64,000 bases of DNA from Flavobacterium plurextorum (GCF_002217395.1 NZ_MUHD01000003.1:238060-302059); one strand, 5' to 3'; positions 35,190 through 48,991 are shown, counted from the first letter of the stretch. Notes: generated from the sequence alone by a model not told the origin. A program made the numbers and translations.

Positions 35190-37649
35190 TTATTTTACAA
35201 AGAAATTAATAGTTCTGCTCATTGAATCTCCATCAGCATCTTTTACTGTTACTACGAAAGAAGCAAATCCTTTATCTAAAGCCGTAAACTGAATTTCTTT
35301 TCCTTTTAAACTTACTTTTCCGTTTTTTAAATCGGAGAAAGTGTAAACTGGTTTACTTTCATAACCTTTGAAATAATCTCCCGCATTTAAAACCTTTTTC
35401 TCTCCTGAATTCACAAAATAATGAGGCTGCGCAAGCCAGTCTAAATAGTTATCCAACTGTGTAAATCCGTCTTTATCTGTATCTTGATTTGCATCTGAAA
35501 AATCTCCGGCTTTCGAATTTTCGTTCAAGCCAAAAGTTTTTTCCCACCAATTTGGTAATCCATCATGATCTGTATCCCAATCCGCAGGGCGAGTTTCTGA
35601 TGCAAAATTTGGCCATCCTCCAGCATCCTGTTCGTTATCGATCATTCCGCCTAAACCGCTTTTACTTCCTTTAAAAGTAAAAGTTCCCTTTAAAGTTTCG
35701 TCTACAATTCGGTTGTCGTGTTTGTCAAAAAACGGCTGATTTGCCCCAACATCTGAAAGTACATTTTTGTAAGCTGCTTTCGCCGATTGTGTTGCTACAT
35801 AAGACGGGAAAAATGGCTTATCTACAAAAGTTTCATATTGTACCATTTCTTTATTTGTAATAGTCATTTTTCTTCCTTTGTCCTGAGATTTCTCATCAAA
35901 ATAACCAGGCATTATATTACCATTAAAATAATAACGCTGCATTCCTTTTCCAACACCTTCATGCTGTGCATTTAGCGCTACAAATATTTTAGTCGAAGCG
36001 CCAGGTTTGTAATAATTATTTACAAAATTCACTTCGTTTGCGCCACCGTCTGTAGTTCTCTGCCCCCAATTGTAAACCACATTATTTGTAATATCCAATC
36101 GGCCGGTGTAATAACCATCACCGTTTAAACCACCGCCAATACTCCAATTTCTTCCATAATTATGAGCCAATAAATTATGATGAAAACTACCAATATCGCC
36201 GCCAATCGTAGCCGCAAATCCATGCATTTTTCCCGCAGGATATTTATCATGTCCTGCAACATTTAAAGCTTCCGAAATTAAAGTTCGCTGTAAAGTAATA
36301 TGATGTGCACCACGTGAACTAAACGATTCATCGATTGTCCAGCTAATCGAACAATGATCAATAATACTGTAATCTGCACCAGTTAATCCCATTCCGTCAA
36401 AAGTAGTTCCGCCGCCAATTCTAACTTTTAAAAATCGAACCACACCATCATTTCCTGTTAATCCAATTGGCGCTCTGCTGATAGTAATTCCTTCACCCGG
36501 AGCCGTTTGTCCTGCAATAGTGATATAAGGTTGATTTGCAACTAATCTCGAAGCCAGTTTTATATTTCCCGAAACATTAAAAACGATCGTTCTTGGACCA
36601 ATTTCCTGATTAATAGCATCACGTAAACTTCCCGGTCCGTCATCATTTAAATTCGTTACTTCAATTACTTTTCCACCGCGTCCACCTACTGCATAACGAC
36701 CATAACCTTCTGCTCCCGGAAAAGCCAGCTGAGCAGGTTTAAAAGACCACACATTTCCTAACGTTTCTTGACCATTATTATCTACTTCATCGACTCTCCA
36801 ATAATAAGTTGTTCCGCTGTATAAATCAGAAACTGAATATGATTTATCAGTCAGCTTACCTTTAAATTCTTTTGAAGCTTCAGTTGCATTTTCTACGGCA
36901 TTTTTATCTATACCAAAATACAACTTATGAGATACCACATTTTTCACAGCATCCCATTTTAAGATTAAAGTTTTAGATACTTCAACATGTTCGTCTCTGT
37001 TTTTTGGTTCTGGAGTACGCGCCTGATTCATCAAATTTGGCGTATCAATTTCAAAACCATTAATCACAATTTGTTTTACAACATCAGGATTGGAAGTCGG
37101 ATCGATTTCAAAACGAACAATTACATCTTTACCTTTTTCGGCGTTAAAAGTAATATACGCCATTGCTGCATCAATTTTAGCATTGGCTCTCTGACTTGCA
37201 TTTACCGTTTCCTGAAGTTTTCCGTTTACGTAGATTTTGATAGGAGAAAAAGTTTTCCCAGTAATCACATCAAAAGCATTATGAAACGTCAAGAGTGTAT
37301 GTTTGCCTGCTTTCAATCCACTGATTTTCAATTCTAAATTTTCAGCCGTAACCAAACCGTCACTTCCTAATTTATTATAAAACGGAGCGCTCATTCCAAC
37401 TTTGTACCATTTAGAAGTAAAGTTTCCTTTTAATTTAAATGACACATTGTTAAATGCTTTTTCGGCTTCTTTTCCTTCATTAATCACCCACGAATCATAA
37501 CTCGGATCATGAACTTCTTCCAGTCTTCTTTGAAAAAAATCAAAGTCGACTTTTACAATTTGTTTATCAGTATTTGAAACTGATTGTGCTTGTCCGTTTG
37601 CTGTCAAAAGCGTTGCCAACGCAAAAGAACACACTAATTTCTTTATCAT
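35190..37649 (-). CDS. multidomain pectate lyase: binding module, Fn3, PL1, calcium repeats, Ig-like tail
   Basis: This 819-residue exported lyase has a signal peptide ending near NGQAQ. Residues ~25-205 look like a malectin/CBM-type module (SWVINEGKEAEKAFNNV, TLLTFHNAFDV). Residues ~215-305 are Fn3-like, with TYYWRVDEVDNNGQ. The PL1 helix spans ~308-650: FPGAEGYGRYAVGGRGG, YITIAGQTAPGEGITI, then SISWTIDESFSSRGAHHITL. Then come the calcium motifs DTDHDGLPNWWE and NQDTDKDGFTQLDNY and an Ig-like tail. It is built differently from the two shorter PL1 enzymes and could bind longer substrates. It starts only 6 bp after the upstream gene, so the two are surely co-transcribed. No type IX sorting signal is seen at the end (TINFFVK). 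Confidence 0.92.
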   Translation of the reverse strand: MIKKLVCSFALATLLTANGQAQSVSNTDKQIVKVDFDFFQRRLEEVHDPSYDSWVINEGKEAEKAFNNVSFKLKGNFTSKWYKVGMSAPFYNKLGSDGLVTAENLELKISGLKAGKHTLLTFHNAFDVITGKTFSPIKIYVNGKLQETVNASQRANAKIDAAMAYITFNAEKGKDVIVRFEIDPTSNPDVVKQIVINGFEIDTPNLMNQARTPEPKNRDEHVEVSKTLILKWDAVKNVVSHKLYFGIDKNAVENATEASKEFKGKLTDKSYSVSDLYSGTTYYWRVDEVDNNGQETLGNVWSFKPAQLAFPGAEGYGRYAVGGRGGKVIEVTNLNDDGPGSLRDAINQEIGPRTIVFNVSGNIKLASRLVANQPYITIAGQTAPGEGITISRAPIGLTGNDGVVRFLKVRIGGGTTFDGMGLTGADYSIIDHCSISWTIDESFSSRGAHHITLQRTLISEALNVAGHDKYPAGKMHGFAATIGGDIGSFHHNLLAHNYGRNWSIGGGLNGDGYYTGRLDITNNVVYNWGQRTTDGGANEVNFVNNYYKPGASTKIFVALNAQHEGVGKGMQRYYFNGNIMPGYFDEKSQDKGRKMTITNKEMVQYETFVDKPFFPSYVATQSAKAAYKNVLSDVGANQPFFDKHDNRIVDETLKGTFTFKGSKSGLGGMIDNEQDAGGWPNFASETRPADWDTDHDGLPNWWEKTFGLNENSKAGDFSDANQDTDKDGFTQLDNYLDWLAQPHYFVNSGEKKVLNAGDYFKGYESKPVYTFSDLKNGKVSLKGKEIQFTALDKGFASFVVTVKDADGDSMSRTINFFVK

Positions 37650-37655
37650 TTTGGT

Positions 37656-39986
37656 TCAATTTAGTTTCGTTTTTTCTGTTTCAGATTTTCCTAACAGATT
37701 TATAATGTCTTTTTTTCTTTCTTCTGGAAGTACTTTCAAAACCTTCAATTCTCCATTTAAGAGTTCGGCTTCAATTGTAGTATTTTGTTTGGCATGTAAT
37801 TTAAAATGAACATTCCAATCTTTTGGCCAAGCCGGAAAAAGGTAAATCTTCCCATCTGCTTCCTGTAGAAGCATTTCCTGCATGCCAATCATTCCTGATC
37901 CGCCCCAATTATGATCTGGAACCCAATCAAAACCTGGTCCCCAAAAAGCTGGAAAACGTCGGTCTGAATTCGCCATTTTTAATAGATTATATTTTTTTGC
38001 TTCTTCAGTTAATCCCAAACGGGCCGAGAAAATATTGTCTTGTTTCCAGCCAATATGACTTCTAAATTTTAAAGCATCCGGATCATATTTCCATGTGTTT
38101 AAAGCCGTTTCTAAATCAGGTTTTCCAACACCGTAAATTCCCCACGGATAAACAGGATACAATTGCGGAACCTCAGAATTATTAACCCGTTCCCACGTTT
38201 TTGCAGGAAGTAATACTTTATGATTTTCGATTTGTCCAAAATTTAAAGGCGGGATTCTTGTTTGAAATCCTTTTACATATTCTAATTCTTCTTTTGATAA
38301 TTGTTCCGAAGAAAGATGCAAAAGATTTTCTGTAATTACCTGTAAAGCCGAAATTGTGCTGTTGGCATTATATGTCATTTTATAAGTTTCAGCGCCAGAG
38401 CCTGGATATAAAACTAATTTTCCATTTCCGTCCAATGATTTTCTTCCTCGCTGTTTTGCCAAATATTGATAATGTTCATCAAAAAAGCGCAGACAGCTTA
38501 TGATAAATTGATTGTATTTCTGAATATCTTCTCCAGCATATTCTTTCTGCTGCAACATCATTTGGCAAAATTCAAAAACAGTGTCCCATTCATATTCCAG
38601 CCATGCATTATATTCCATTCCCGGATCGTAATCTGCAGGACGTTTCCATTCGTATTCAGCAGGATTTGGCAAGCCGAAGTTTTCTAATTGTTCTGTAAAA
38701 GATGCGCCATTATGATTCCAATATACTTTGCTCCTTAACTCGGCATTTTTCTGCAAACTCAAATAATAATTCAACTGCGATTTCATCATATCAAAATCAC
38801 CGCTTTTGACCATCGGAAAATAAACCAGCCTTTGGTTTTGAGCCGTCATTGTTCCTCCTCCCCAATTTCTGAAATCGGGTGTAAAATCCAAGGCTGCATT
38901 CGTAAAAACAGGATCAACTGTAAAAAGTCCGCCGTTAAATTTTGTTGGATATTTTCCGTAAGCATTACATCCAAGCATATATCGGAACAACTGATAATTC
39001 TGTCCTATTTGATACACTGAATCTTTTGCAGTAGAATTGGTTTTCTGAGTAAAAATAAAACTACGGTTCCAGAAATTATTCCACCATTTTATTGTGTTTT
39101 TCTCAGATTGTTTTGAAGTATTTTTGTCGCCTGAAATCTGATTTTTCAATCCGTTATTCCAAGTATTTAAATCCGATTGACTGGTATTTAAATAAAGCTG
39201 TAACGAATGTTTTTTGGATGGTTTTATGCTCGTTAGATTAAACCCTTTAAAATCTGTCGATTGGTATTTTCCTAAATACGTTCCGTCAGGTTTTAAATTA
39301 TCACCCGTCATAAATCCACCAAAAGTCAGATTGCCAATCGGGTTCAGCATTTGGTCTTTTACCGATTCCATTTTCTGCTGTTTCACTGCAACATCAAAAA
39401 CAGTATTTTCTCTGTTTTTGTGGTAGAATTTTATACCGTTATTTTCAAATGAAATAGAATCTTTAAACGTTACAATATCTCCTTGAGGTGCCCATTTATA
39501 AGAATTGGCATTATTGGCTTTTCCTTTTGAATCACGGTTTTTATAACGCCAGCTTTCATAAGAAGCCGTCATTTTCAGCGAAGTTTTACTCTCTAAATCA
39601 ATATGAATTACAGGTTTAAAAACATCGACCCAAAGTTTAATTTTAGCGTTATTTTGAGCAATTATAATGTAACCGTCTTTCAAAACCAATTCCTGACGGA
39701 AACCTTCATTATCCTTAAAAGGATTTGGAGTTAAAGTAATTTTGACACGACCTAGTTTTAATAAAGTATTGTGTTCATCAAAAGTTCCGCTGCGCGAAAA
39801 ATAGCAATATAAATCTCCCTTTTCTACCCAAACATTCAAGCCAATATCGCCGCCGCCTAAAGGCATTGATTCTGAAGAATTATTGCTCTGTGAATTCCAA
39901 ATAGGATTATAATTTTCAAGCGCAGGAATTTGTGCTTTAACTAAAAGCGTTGAGAAGAGAAAAAAGAAAATTATTGTATTTTTCAC
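37656..39986 (-). CDS. DUF5703-type exported glycoside hydrolase, GH95-like architecture
   Basis: This 776-residue exported protein has a signal peptide ending near LLVKAQ. The N-terminal beta-sandwich opens with YNPIWNSQSNNSSESMPLGGGDIGLNVWVEKGDL, which resembles DUF5703. A six-hairpin barrel follows from ~290 (IKWWNNFWNRSFIF, then NAYGKYPTKFNGGLFTVDP near 345). The layout, beta-sandwich then barrel then small beta domain, is like GH95 and GH65 relatives. A late HNWGGSGMIGMQEMLLQ segment recalls their C-terminal barrel helix. I see no assignable catalytic pair. The gene leads a tight pair with the PL1 gene downstream (6-bp gap) and has a 10-bp direct repeat upstream. It is probably an exo-acting pectin side-chain enzyme of unknown specificity. 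Confidence 0.7.
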   Translation of the reverse strand: MKNTIIFFFLFSTLLVKAQIPALENYNPIWNSQSNNSSESMPLGGGDIGLNVWVEKGDLYCYFSRSGTFDEHNTLLKLGRVKITLTPNPFKDNEGFRQELVLKDGYIIIAQNNAKIKLWVDVFKPVIHIDLESKTSLKMTASYESWRYKNRDSKGKANNANSYKWAPQGDIVTFKDSISFENNGIKFYHKNRENTVFDVAVKQQKMESVKDQMLNPIGNLTFGGFMTGDNLKPDGTYLGKYQSTDFKGFNLTSIKPSKKHSLQLYLNTSQSDLNTWNNGLKNQISGDKNTSKQSEKNTIKWWNNFWNRSFIFTQKTNSTAKDSVYQIGQNYQLFRYMLGCNAYGKYPTKFNGGLFTVDPVFTNAALDFTPDFRNWGGGTMTAQNQRLVYFPMVKSGDFDMMKSQLNYYLSLQKNAELRSKVYWNHNGASFTEQLENFGLPNPAEYEWKRPADYDPGMEYNAWLEYEWDTVFEFCQMMLQQKEYAGEDIQKYNQFIISCLRFFDEHYQYLAKQRGRKSLDGNGKLVLYPGSGAETYKMTYNANSTISALQVITENLLHLSSEQLSKEELEYVKGFQTRIPPLNFGQIENHKVLLPAKTWERVNNSEVPQLYPVYPWGIYGVGKPDLETALNTWKYDPDALKFRSHIGWKQDNIFSARLGLTEEAKKYNLLKMANSDRRFPAFWGPGFDWVPDHNWGGSGMIGMQEMLLQEADGKIYLFPAWPKDWNVHFKLHAKQNTTIEAELLNGELKVLKVLPEERKKDIINLLGKSETEKTKLN

Positions 39987-40033
39987 ACTTATTTATTTAG
40001 ACGTAAAATTACACAAAAATGGAGTACCACTTT

Positions 40034-40060
40034 CTATTTAATATTTTATACTATTTAATA
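40034..40060. promoter_or_regulatory. CTATTTAATA direct repeat upstream of the DUF5703-type gene
   Basis: Two exact copies of CTATTTAATA (40034-40043 and 40051-40060) start 17 bp apart, 48-74 bp upstream of the start codon. Downstream of them on the minus strand CATTTTTG (40021-40014) is one base off a -7 box. It could be an operator, but A/T-rich chance repeats are common. Confidence 0.3.
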
Positions 40061-40082
40061 CCTTTTTTCTTTTTTGCTTACC

Positions 40083-40102
40083 ATTCCGACTTCTGTCGGA
40101 AT
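40083..40102. repeat. hairpin ATTCCGAC-TTCT-GTCGGAAT
   Basis: A perfect 8-bp stem with a TTCT loop in the 259-bp gap between the SGNH esterase and the DUF5703-type gene. It is related in style to the GTCATTTCGA elements. It may be a terminator-like or REP-like relic. Confidence 0.5.
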
Positions 40103-40245
40103 GATAAACAGTCTTCTTTTGCTCAGGAAAGACAATGCCAATTTAAAAAATCTGCACGTTCAATCCAGAAGAACTTTTTTTAACTAATCAAGTAATAACT
40201 TAAATGAACTGATTAGACTAAATAAATTATAAAAGGTTTAATCGA

Positions 40246-41679
40246 TTACCATTCATCTGTACGAAAAGATGAAACTGGCAAACCTCCTGCACTAAACAAT
40301 TCTGCTTTTGCAAAATCTTTCCATAAATAGCGTACTGCAACTGGATTCTTCACTTTATCAGCAGTTAAAACCACTGATTTTCTGCGAACAACCGTTTTTG
40401 CAGGATAGAAAATTTTATCTTCTCCCGCAATTTCAAAACCTAAAACCTCTTTATCATAAGACGTAATTCCGTTGGCTGCATCATCAAAAGAAACCGTAAC
40501 TGAACCGTCTTTTATTTCCATAGATTTATATTTTGGACTCTCAAATTCGAAACCTTCAATGCCGTACGTTTTTGCCAAAGCCTGAAAAGCCAGTCTATTT
40601 CCGCCTTTTTCTTTGTCCATTGGATGAATGTTGTTTTCTTCACCAACATCCATTAAAACAGCCATTCCAGAATTTAGAATTTCCTTTGAAGCTTTCAACT
40701 GTGCTTCTCTTATATAAGCCGAATTGTATTTCTCTAAATAATCTTTTGGATGAAATGATGCGTAATTAAAGGGCGCGATTTGAGCATAGTAAAAAGGAAA
40801 ATCTCCTTGTTTCCACAATCCTCTCCAACTGCTGACCATTTTTTTCATCAAAGCCGTATATTCAGAAGCTCTTTCGTAATTCGATTCGCCCTGATACCAG
40901 ATACAGCCTTTGATTCCGTAACCAATTACAGGCGAAAGCATTCCGTTAAACAATGTCGTTGGAACACGATTTGGATCTTTTGCCAATTCTTCTTTTGTTG
41001 TCGGAATTTTGGCACTTGCAAAATCTTTCAGCATTGCTGCATTCATCCACGCTTCCATACTTGAACCGCCATACGAAACATGAATTAGTCCAACTGGAAC
41101 GTCTAAAACTTCCTGCAAAAGCGATCCAAAATACCAAGCTGTTGCACTAAAATTAGAAGTTGATTTTGGAGAAGCTGTTTCCCATTTTCCTTCAAAATCT
41201 TGCAAAGGTTCTAAAACTGTCGCTCTAGGAATCGTAATCAAACGAATATTTTTATTGGTTGATTTTACGATAATTTCGTTTCCATTTTTAACGGGCTGTC
41301 CCTGAAATCCTTTTAACGGCATTTCCATATTTGATTGTCCAGAACACAACCAGACTTCACCAATTAAAACATTCTTGATCGTAACTTTTTCAGTTCCTTC
41401 TAAAACTTCAATTGTAAACGGACCGCCAAATGATGGTGTCTGCAATTCCGTTTTCCATTTTCCAGAATTGTCTGCTTTTATCTTGTAGGTTTTAGAATCC
41501 CATGATGTTTTTACAGCAACATTAGCATTTTTCTCTGCCCATCCCCAAATTGGCGCATTCGCTTTTTGCTGCAGCATCATGTTGTCCGTAAACAATGCCG
41601 GCAATTTAATTTTGGCATTGATATGGTAACTTCCCAAAAGCAAGAAAATCACAACAATAAATTCTTTTAAATTTTTCAT
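40246..41679 (-). CDS. SGNH-fold sialate-O-acetylesterase-like carbohydrate esterase
   Basis: This 477-residue exported esterase has a signal peptide ending near YHINA. The start of the mature protein, LPALFTDNMMLQQKANAPIWGWA, is typical of the sialic-acid-specific acetylesterase (SASA, DUF303) group. The nucleophile serine is in CSGQSNMEMP near residue 115. WYQGESNYERA near 261 forms part of the active site, and NNIHPMDKE near 350 carries the DxxH-type acid/histidine pair in variant form. In Bacteroidota pectin loci such proteins remove acetyl groups from side-chain sugars. Here the substrate would be acetylated pectin rather than sialic acid, which is inference from context. Confidence 0.87.
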   Translation of the reverse strand: MKNLKEFIVVIFLLLGSYHINAKIKLPALFTDNMMLQQKANAPIWGWAEKNANVAVKTSWDSKTYKIKADNSGKWKTELQTPSFGGPFTIEVLEGTEKVTIKNVLIGEVWLCSGQSNMEMPLKGFQGQPVKNGNEIIVKSTNKNIRLITIPRATVLEPLQDFEGKWETASPKSTSNFSATAWYFGSLLQEVLDVPVGLIHVSYGGSSMEAWMNAAMLKDFASAKIPTTKEELAKDPNRVPTTLFNGMLSPVIGYGIKGCIWYQGESNYERASEYTALMKKMVSSWRGLWKQGDFPFYYAQIAPFNYASFHPKDYLEKYNSAYIREAQLKASKEILNSGMAVLMDVGEENNIHPMDKEKGGNRLAFQALAKTYGIEGFEFESPKYKSMEIKDGSVTVSFDDAANGITSYDKEVLGFEIAGEDKIFYPAKTVVRRKSVVLTADKVKNPVAVRYLWKDFAKAELFSAGGLPVSSFRTDEW

Positions 41680-41882
41680 TTTTTTTATTTTAATCTATAT
41701 TTCAACGCATTAAATTCTTTGTCATTTATATCCATCGGGTTAAAACCCGACGCTACAATATGAATCGTTCCTCCGGAACTTTTACATTATACAAGAGAGC
41801 CATCAGCTCGAAAAATATTGTAGTGCTGGACTTTAGTCCAGTTTATAATAACAAAAAACAATACGCTTGGTACATTTTATAG
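41680..41882. repeat. hairpin train with TTAAAA/TTTA loops
   Basis: The gap carries CGGGT-TAAA-ACCCG (about 41734-41747), GTTCC-TCC-GGAAC (about 41767-41779) and CTGGAC-TTTA-GTCCAG (about 41826-41841). The first two and their CTACA...ATGAATC spacer align with 2185-2235. No promoter or gene is visible. Confidence 0.7.
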
Positions 41883-44800
41883 CTATTTCTCTTTCATAAT
41901 CGTAACTGGTCCTAACAATCCCGCTTTTAACAACGGTTCACCTTCCAATCGATATGCCGCATTAGTCCATGTTAAACGCTCTTCTTTTGGTAATTTTTGA
42001 TCGCCCGTTAATCGGTTTGCCCAAGTATTTGTGATTTTGATTTCGATTGTATTCTTCCCTTTTTTCAATGCTTGCGAAATAGCGGTTTTAAAAGGAAATG
42101 TCCAAAGTGTTCCGCAATCTTTCCCATTGATTTTGACTTCGGCAATATTTGCAATTTCGCCTAAATCAAGCCAGATTTTATTGGTGTCTTTTCCTTTCCA
42201 AACAAACTCTTTTTTATAAACTGCAGTTCCCGAATAATATTTAATCTGATCATTATCTGAATTACTCCAGTCAAACAGTTTGTTTGTTTTGATAACTTCT
42301 TTTGGTCCCTTAAATGCTGCATCAAATTGTAATTCCCAGTTTTCATCTAAACTCTGAACTATTTCAAATTCAGGACTTTTTTTGTGATTTTCAACCAGAA
42401 GCTCTTTTATTTCATCTTTAAAAATTACAAAACCAGATTCATTACCGTCTAAAGTAATCGATACAATTGTTCTGTCATTTTCAATCATCCATTTTGCTGT
42501 ATCCGAAGTTTTATCGGTTACAGGATTGTACCAAACGGGAATTTTTCCTGCGATTCTGAATGATGCTTCAAAAGAACGTTTTTCTGCTTTTTGATTGGAA
42601 ATGAAATAAATATCTTCTGTATCTGATTTGCGATGCGTCCAAGCTAATGTTTCTGAATCAGCTCGGTTCAAATTTGGAAAATAAACATCTTGCGAGATCC
42701 CAATTGACGCAAAATCATTTTCTAAATACGGTAATTTAATAACCGTTCCTTTTCCTATTTTCCATGATGATGCATTGGAATTATTCCAGATTTCACCAAT
42801 TATATGCTGCCATTTTTTAAAATCTTCATTTGATTGTAAACCCGGTTCTAAATTCGGTTTTTCATCTACAAAAATCGTTGCGCCGTCTTTCACCAACTGC
42901 AGGATTTTTTCGGTGGAAGCCAAAGAAAGCAGCTTATTTGGTGCCATTTTATGACTTCCCGGAAATAATAAAGCTCCGTATTCAATTCCGCCTCCGAAAG
43001 AGATTTTTCCATTCTCCACTTTAGCTCGATTTATTAAAACATCTGAGTTGAATGAGTCATATTGATAACCGTTCATGGCGTTAATCCATTGTGATAAATC
43101 AGTTGAATTTTTAGAAAAACTCACCTCTTTTGGCATCTTCATGCTTGGCTGTCCTTCATTTTTCAAACGAATTGCTTCACTTTTTACACGTTCTTCTCCG
43201 AAAACATTCGGAATAAAAGGCACTAAACGATCTGGAAGTATGGAACGAGATGGTAAATCTTCTCCAATAAAAACAGCTAAATCTACAGCAGGTTTTCCTT
43301 TCTGCAGCTGAAACTGTACTCTTTGGCAATACTCAAACCAAGCTTTTCCGGGTTCCCACCAAGTTTGGTCTCTTTGAAAATAAGTTCCAATTCCGTCTAA
43401 AGTCATTCCGGGCTTTCTGTCCAGCCACGGATTATGTACAAAAACGTGATAGAAAAAACGGTTGATTCCGAGCGCATAATTCCTGTCGGCAATCACTTTT
43501 AGATTTCCAGGATGTTCGTCCCAATCCATTTTTAAAGCTGTAAAAGCTTCTGCCTGAATAATATCTTTCCCGTAAATATGTCCGCCTGAAATAGCATCCA
43601 ACATATCGTTTGGTTTATCATGCGTTGGGCTTTTCAGCCAAAACTCACCACTTGGATAATCGATGTATTTAAAATGCAAAAGTCCGTCGCTCATCATAGT
43701 TGGAGCCACATTTTCTGAACTGAATTTCACATTCGCATCGTCAGCAATCTGTCTCAAAGTGCCGAAGAAATTTTCGGCAACGAGTTCTGAAATCGTTTTT
43801 CGAATATCGTATAAAACTTTCTCCGAAGTCTGAATATCTTTTACAGGAATTCCCGCCATAACCGGCAGATAATCTACAATATCATAACCTCTTCGCGTTT
43901 TAAATTCGTTTTGAAAAACAGGCGACCAATTTTGGCTTCCACATTCCCAGCTGTCCATATGCAGGATTCTAACCACTTTTGATGCTAATTCCGGACCTGC
44001 AACTCGAAGCATTTCTCCAAACCAATGATCCAGCTGAAAACGAATGGCTTCGGCATTAAATTTATCAACTTCTAATCCTCTTCCCGCTCCTGCCGTTGCA
44101 TTTTCATGTCCTGTTGAAGTATGCCCAAGACGAATGATTCTCCAATTTGCTTTCGCGGAAGCTTTCCAATTTAAAACACCGTTTGCATCAACAAACTTCG
44201 AAATATTGATCATTTTTAATGGATCGATACAGTCCGTAATGCCGATTTCTTTTTCGGTGACCTGCGGACTCAATCGCCAAATTGCTCCCGATTTCCCTTG
44301 GTAATTATCAATTAAAGGTTCGTTTGACAAATAGATTTTTGCCACCTTTAAACCTTGGTTCCATTTTGCGGGGTCTAAATCTTCTGCGCCCGGTTCTGTT
44401 CCTTCAGGATCGTAAACGAATCTAAAATACTTTGCTTTTGTGGGAACAATACTGTGCGTATAAAATGCATCAACATCCTGCCAGCCGTGACGCGGCGTTG
44501 TTAATCTTCCTAAACTTCTAAAGTTTTTTCCGTCATCGCTGACTTCAATTAGTAAACGATGTGCCTGATAATTATTTCCTTTAGTTTCAATTTGAATGGA
44601 TTTACATAAAAATGGTTCTTCAAATTCATACTGAATCCAGCCTTTTTTTGGCATTCTAAACAATCCATCTTTATCTGATGAACTTAAAATAGCAGCATCA
44701 GATTCAGGATTGGTTGATGTTATTTTTGGACGTTTCTTATCAGATGTAATGAAGCTTTCTTTTACAGGAATGGCAAACGTCGCAATATCTTTATAATAGT

Positions 44801-45335
44801 CTTTGTAATGATTTGGAACGGCTAATTTTAAGTTTTTAAAGTTATTTCCGCTTAAGATTGTATCTTTCCAAACTACTTTTTGCATTGACATTTCGGGCGT
44901 TATCCAAGGTCCTCCGGCAACGGCAAAACCATCGGCAGGATGAAATCCAATTTTAACACCAACTCGATCTGCTTCGACTAAAGCCCAACGTACCAAATCC
45001 CAAAATTCTTTGCTTAACTGCAAAACTGGCGGATTCATCAATGGCGGATTTGCAGGACCTTTAATGGTCATTAAATACGCACCTTCGATACCAGCTCTTT
45101 TCATCGCTTCCAAATCTGCAGTAATACCTTCTTCAGAATAGGCACTTTGCATCCAATACCAATACGTCCATGGTTTTGAGGATTCTAAAGTAGGCTGAAA
45201 AAGGGTATTTTCTTTTTTATGGATTTCCTGTGCGGAGACAAAGCTTGCAAGAAGCAAAAAGATAACAGTCGAAAGTTGGAAAGTCCAAAGTCGAAAGTCT
45301 TTTTTAAAAAGAAAAAATGGTTTAATACAAGGCAT
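41883..45335 (-). CDS. GH106 alpha-L-rhamnosidase
   Basis: This 1150-residue exported enzyme has a long N-terminus (FKKDFRLWTFQLSTVIFLLLASFVSAQ) that works as a signal peptide. The GH106 barrel begins with KPWTYWYWMQSAYSEEGITADLEAMKRAG near residue 55. VGVKIGFHPADGFAVAGGPWI near 130 and a later HMDSWECGSQNWSP segment near 465 are typical of the family and place a glutamate in the active-site area. A discoidin-like insert (~235-330, RLLIEVSDDGKNFRSLG) and a C-terminal GH2-like beta-sandwich (~1020-1140, IWLDLGEIANIAEVKINGKDCG) follow. It would remove L-rhamnose from a linkage different from those taken by the three GH78 enzymes. The family is known from RG-II and other pectin loci. Confidence 0.92.
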   Translation of the reverse strand: MPCIKPFFLFKKDFRLWTFQLSTVIFLLLASFVSAQEIHKKENTLFQPTLESSKPWTYWYWMQSAYSEEGITADLEAMKRAGIEGAYLMTIKGPANPPLMNPPVLQLSKEFWDLVRWALVEADRVGVKIGFHPADGFAVAGGPWITPEMSMQKVVWKDTILSGNNFKNLKLAVPNHYKDYYKDIATFAIPVKESFITSDKKRPKITSTNPESDAAILSSSDKDGLFRMPKKGWIQYEFEEPFLCKSIQIETKGNNYQAHRLLIEVSDDGKNFRSLGRLTTPRHGWQDVDAFYTHSIVPTKAKYFRFVYDPEGTEPGAEDLDPAKWNQGLKVAKIYLSNEPLIDNYQGKSGAIWRLSPQVTEKEIGITDCIDPLKMINISKFVDANGVLNWKASAKANWRIIRLGHTSTGHENATAGAGRGLEVDKFNAEAIRFQLDHWFGEMLRVAGPELASKVVRILHMDSWECGSQNWSPVFQNEFKTRRGYDIVDYLPVMAGIPVKDIQTSEKVLYDIRKTISELVAENFFGTLRQIADDANVKFSSENVAPTMMSDGLLHFKYIDYPSGEFWLKSPTHDKPNDMLDAISGGHIYGKDIIQAEAFTALKMDWDEHPGNLKVIADRNYALGINRFFYHVFVHNPWLDRKPGMTLDGIGTYFQRDQTWWEPGKAWFEYCQRVQFQLQKGKPAVDLAVFIGEDLPSRSILPDRLVPFIPNVFGEERVKSEAIRLKNEGQPSMKMPKEVSFSKNSTDLSQWINAMNGYQYDSFNSDVLINRAKVENGKISFGGGIEYGALLFPGSHKMAPNKLLSLASTEKILQLVKDGATIFVDEKPNLEPGLQSNEDFKKWQHIIGEIWNNSNASSWKIGKGTVIKLPYLENDFASIGISQDVYFPNLNRADSETLAWTHRKSDTEDIYFISNQKAEKRSFEASFRIAGKIPVWYNPVTDKTSDTAKWMIENDRTIVSITLDGNESGFVIFKDEIKELLVENHKKSPEFEIVQSLDENWELQFDAAFKGPKEVIKTNKLFDWSNSDNDQIKYYSGTAVYKKEFVWKGKDTNKIWLDLGEIANIAEVKINGKDCGTLWTFPFKTAISQALKKGKNTIEIKITNTWANRLTGDQKLPKEERLTWTNAAYRLEGEPLLKAGLLGPVTIMKEK

Positions 45336-45362
45336 TTTTACTATTGTTTACTCGTTTGTTGT

Positions 45363-45398
45363 GTCAATTCGATCCCGAGGCTTCGGGATCGAAATGAC
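45363..45398. repeat. GTCAATTCGATCCCGA palindrome
   Basis: A short form of the dispersed element: GTCAATTCGATCCCGA, loop GGCT, TCGGGATCGAAATGAC, mismatched at one position. It sits in the 89-bp gap between the GH2 and GH106 genes, 27 bp upstream of the GH106 start codon, and could form a hairpin in the shared transcript. Confidence 0.75.
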
Positions 45399-45424
45399 AA
45401 ACTGCATCTTTTAATTTTTAATTA

Positions 45425-48902
<3,478 letters not shown>

Positions 48903-48991
48903 AAACTGTGTCTTTATTTGTTTTTGTGTAATTAAACCTGACAGGTTGAAAAAGTACTGTATCTTAATTCTTTGTACTTTGTACTTTGCTC

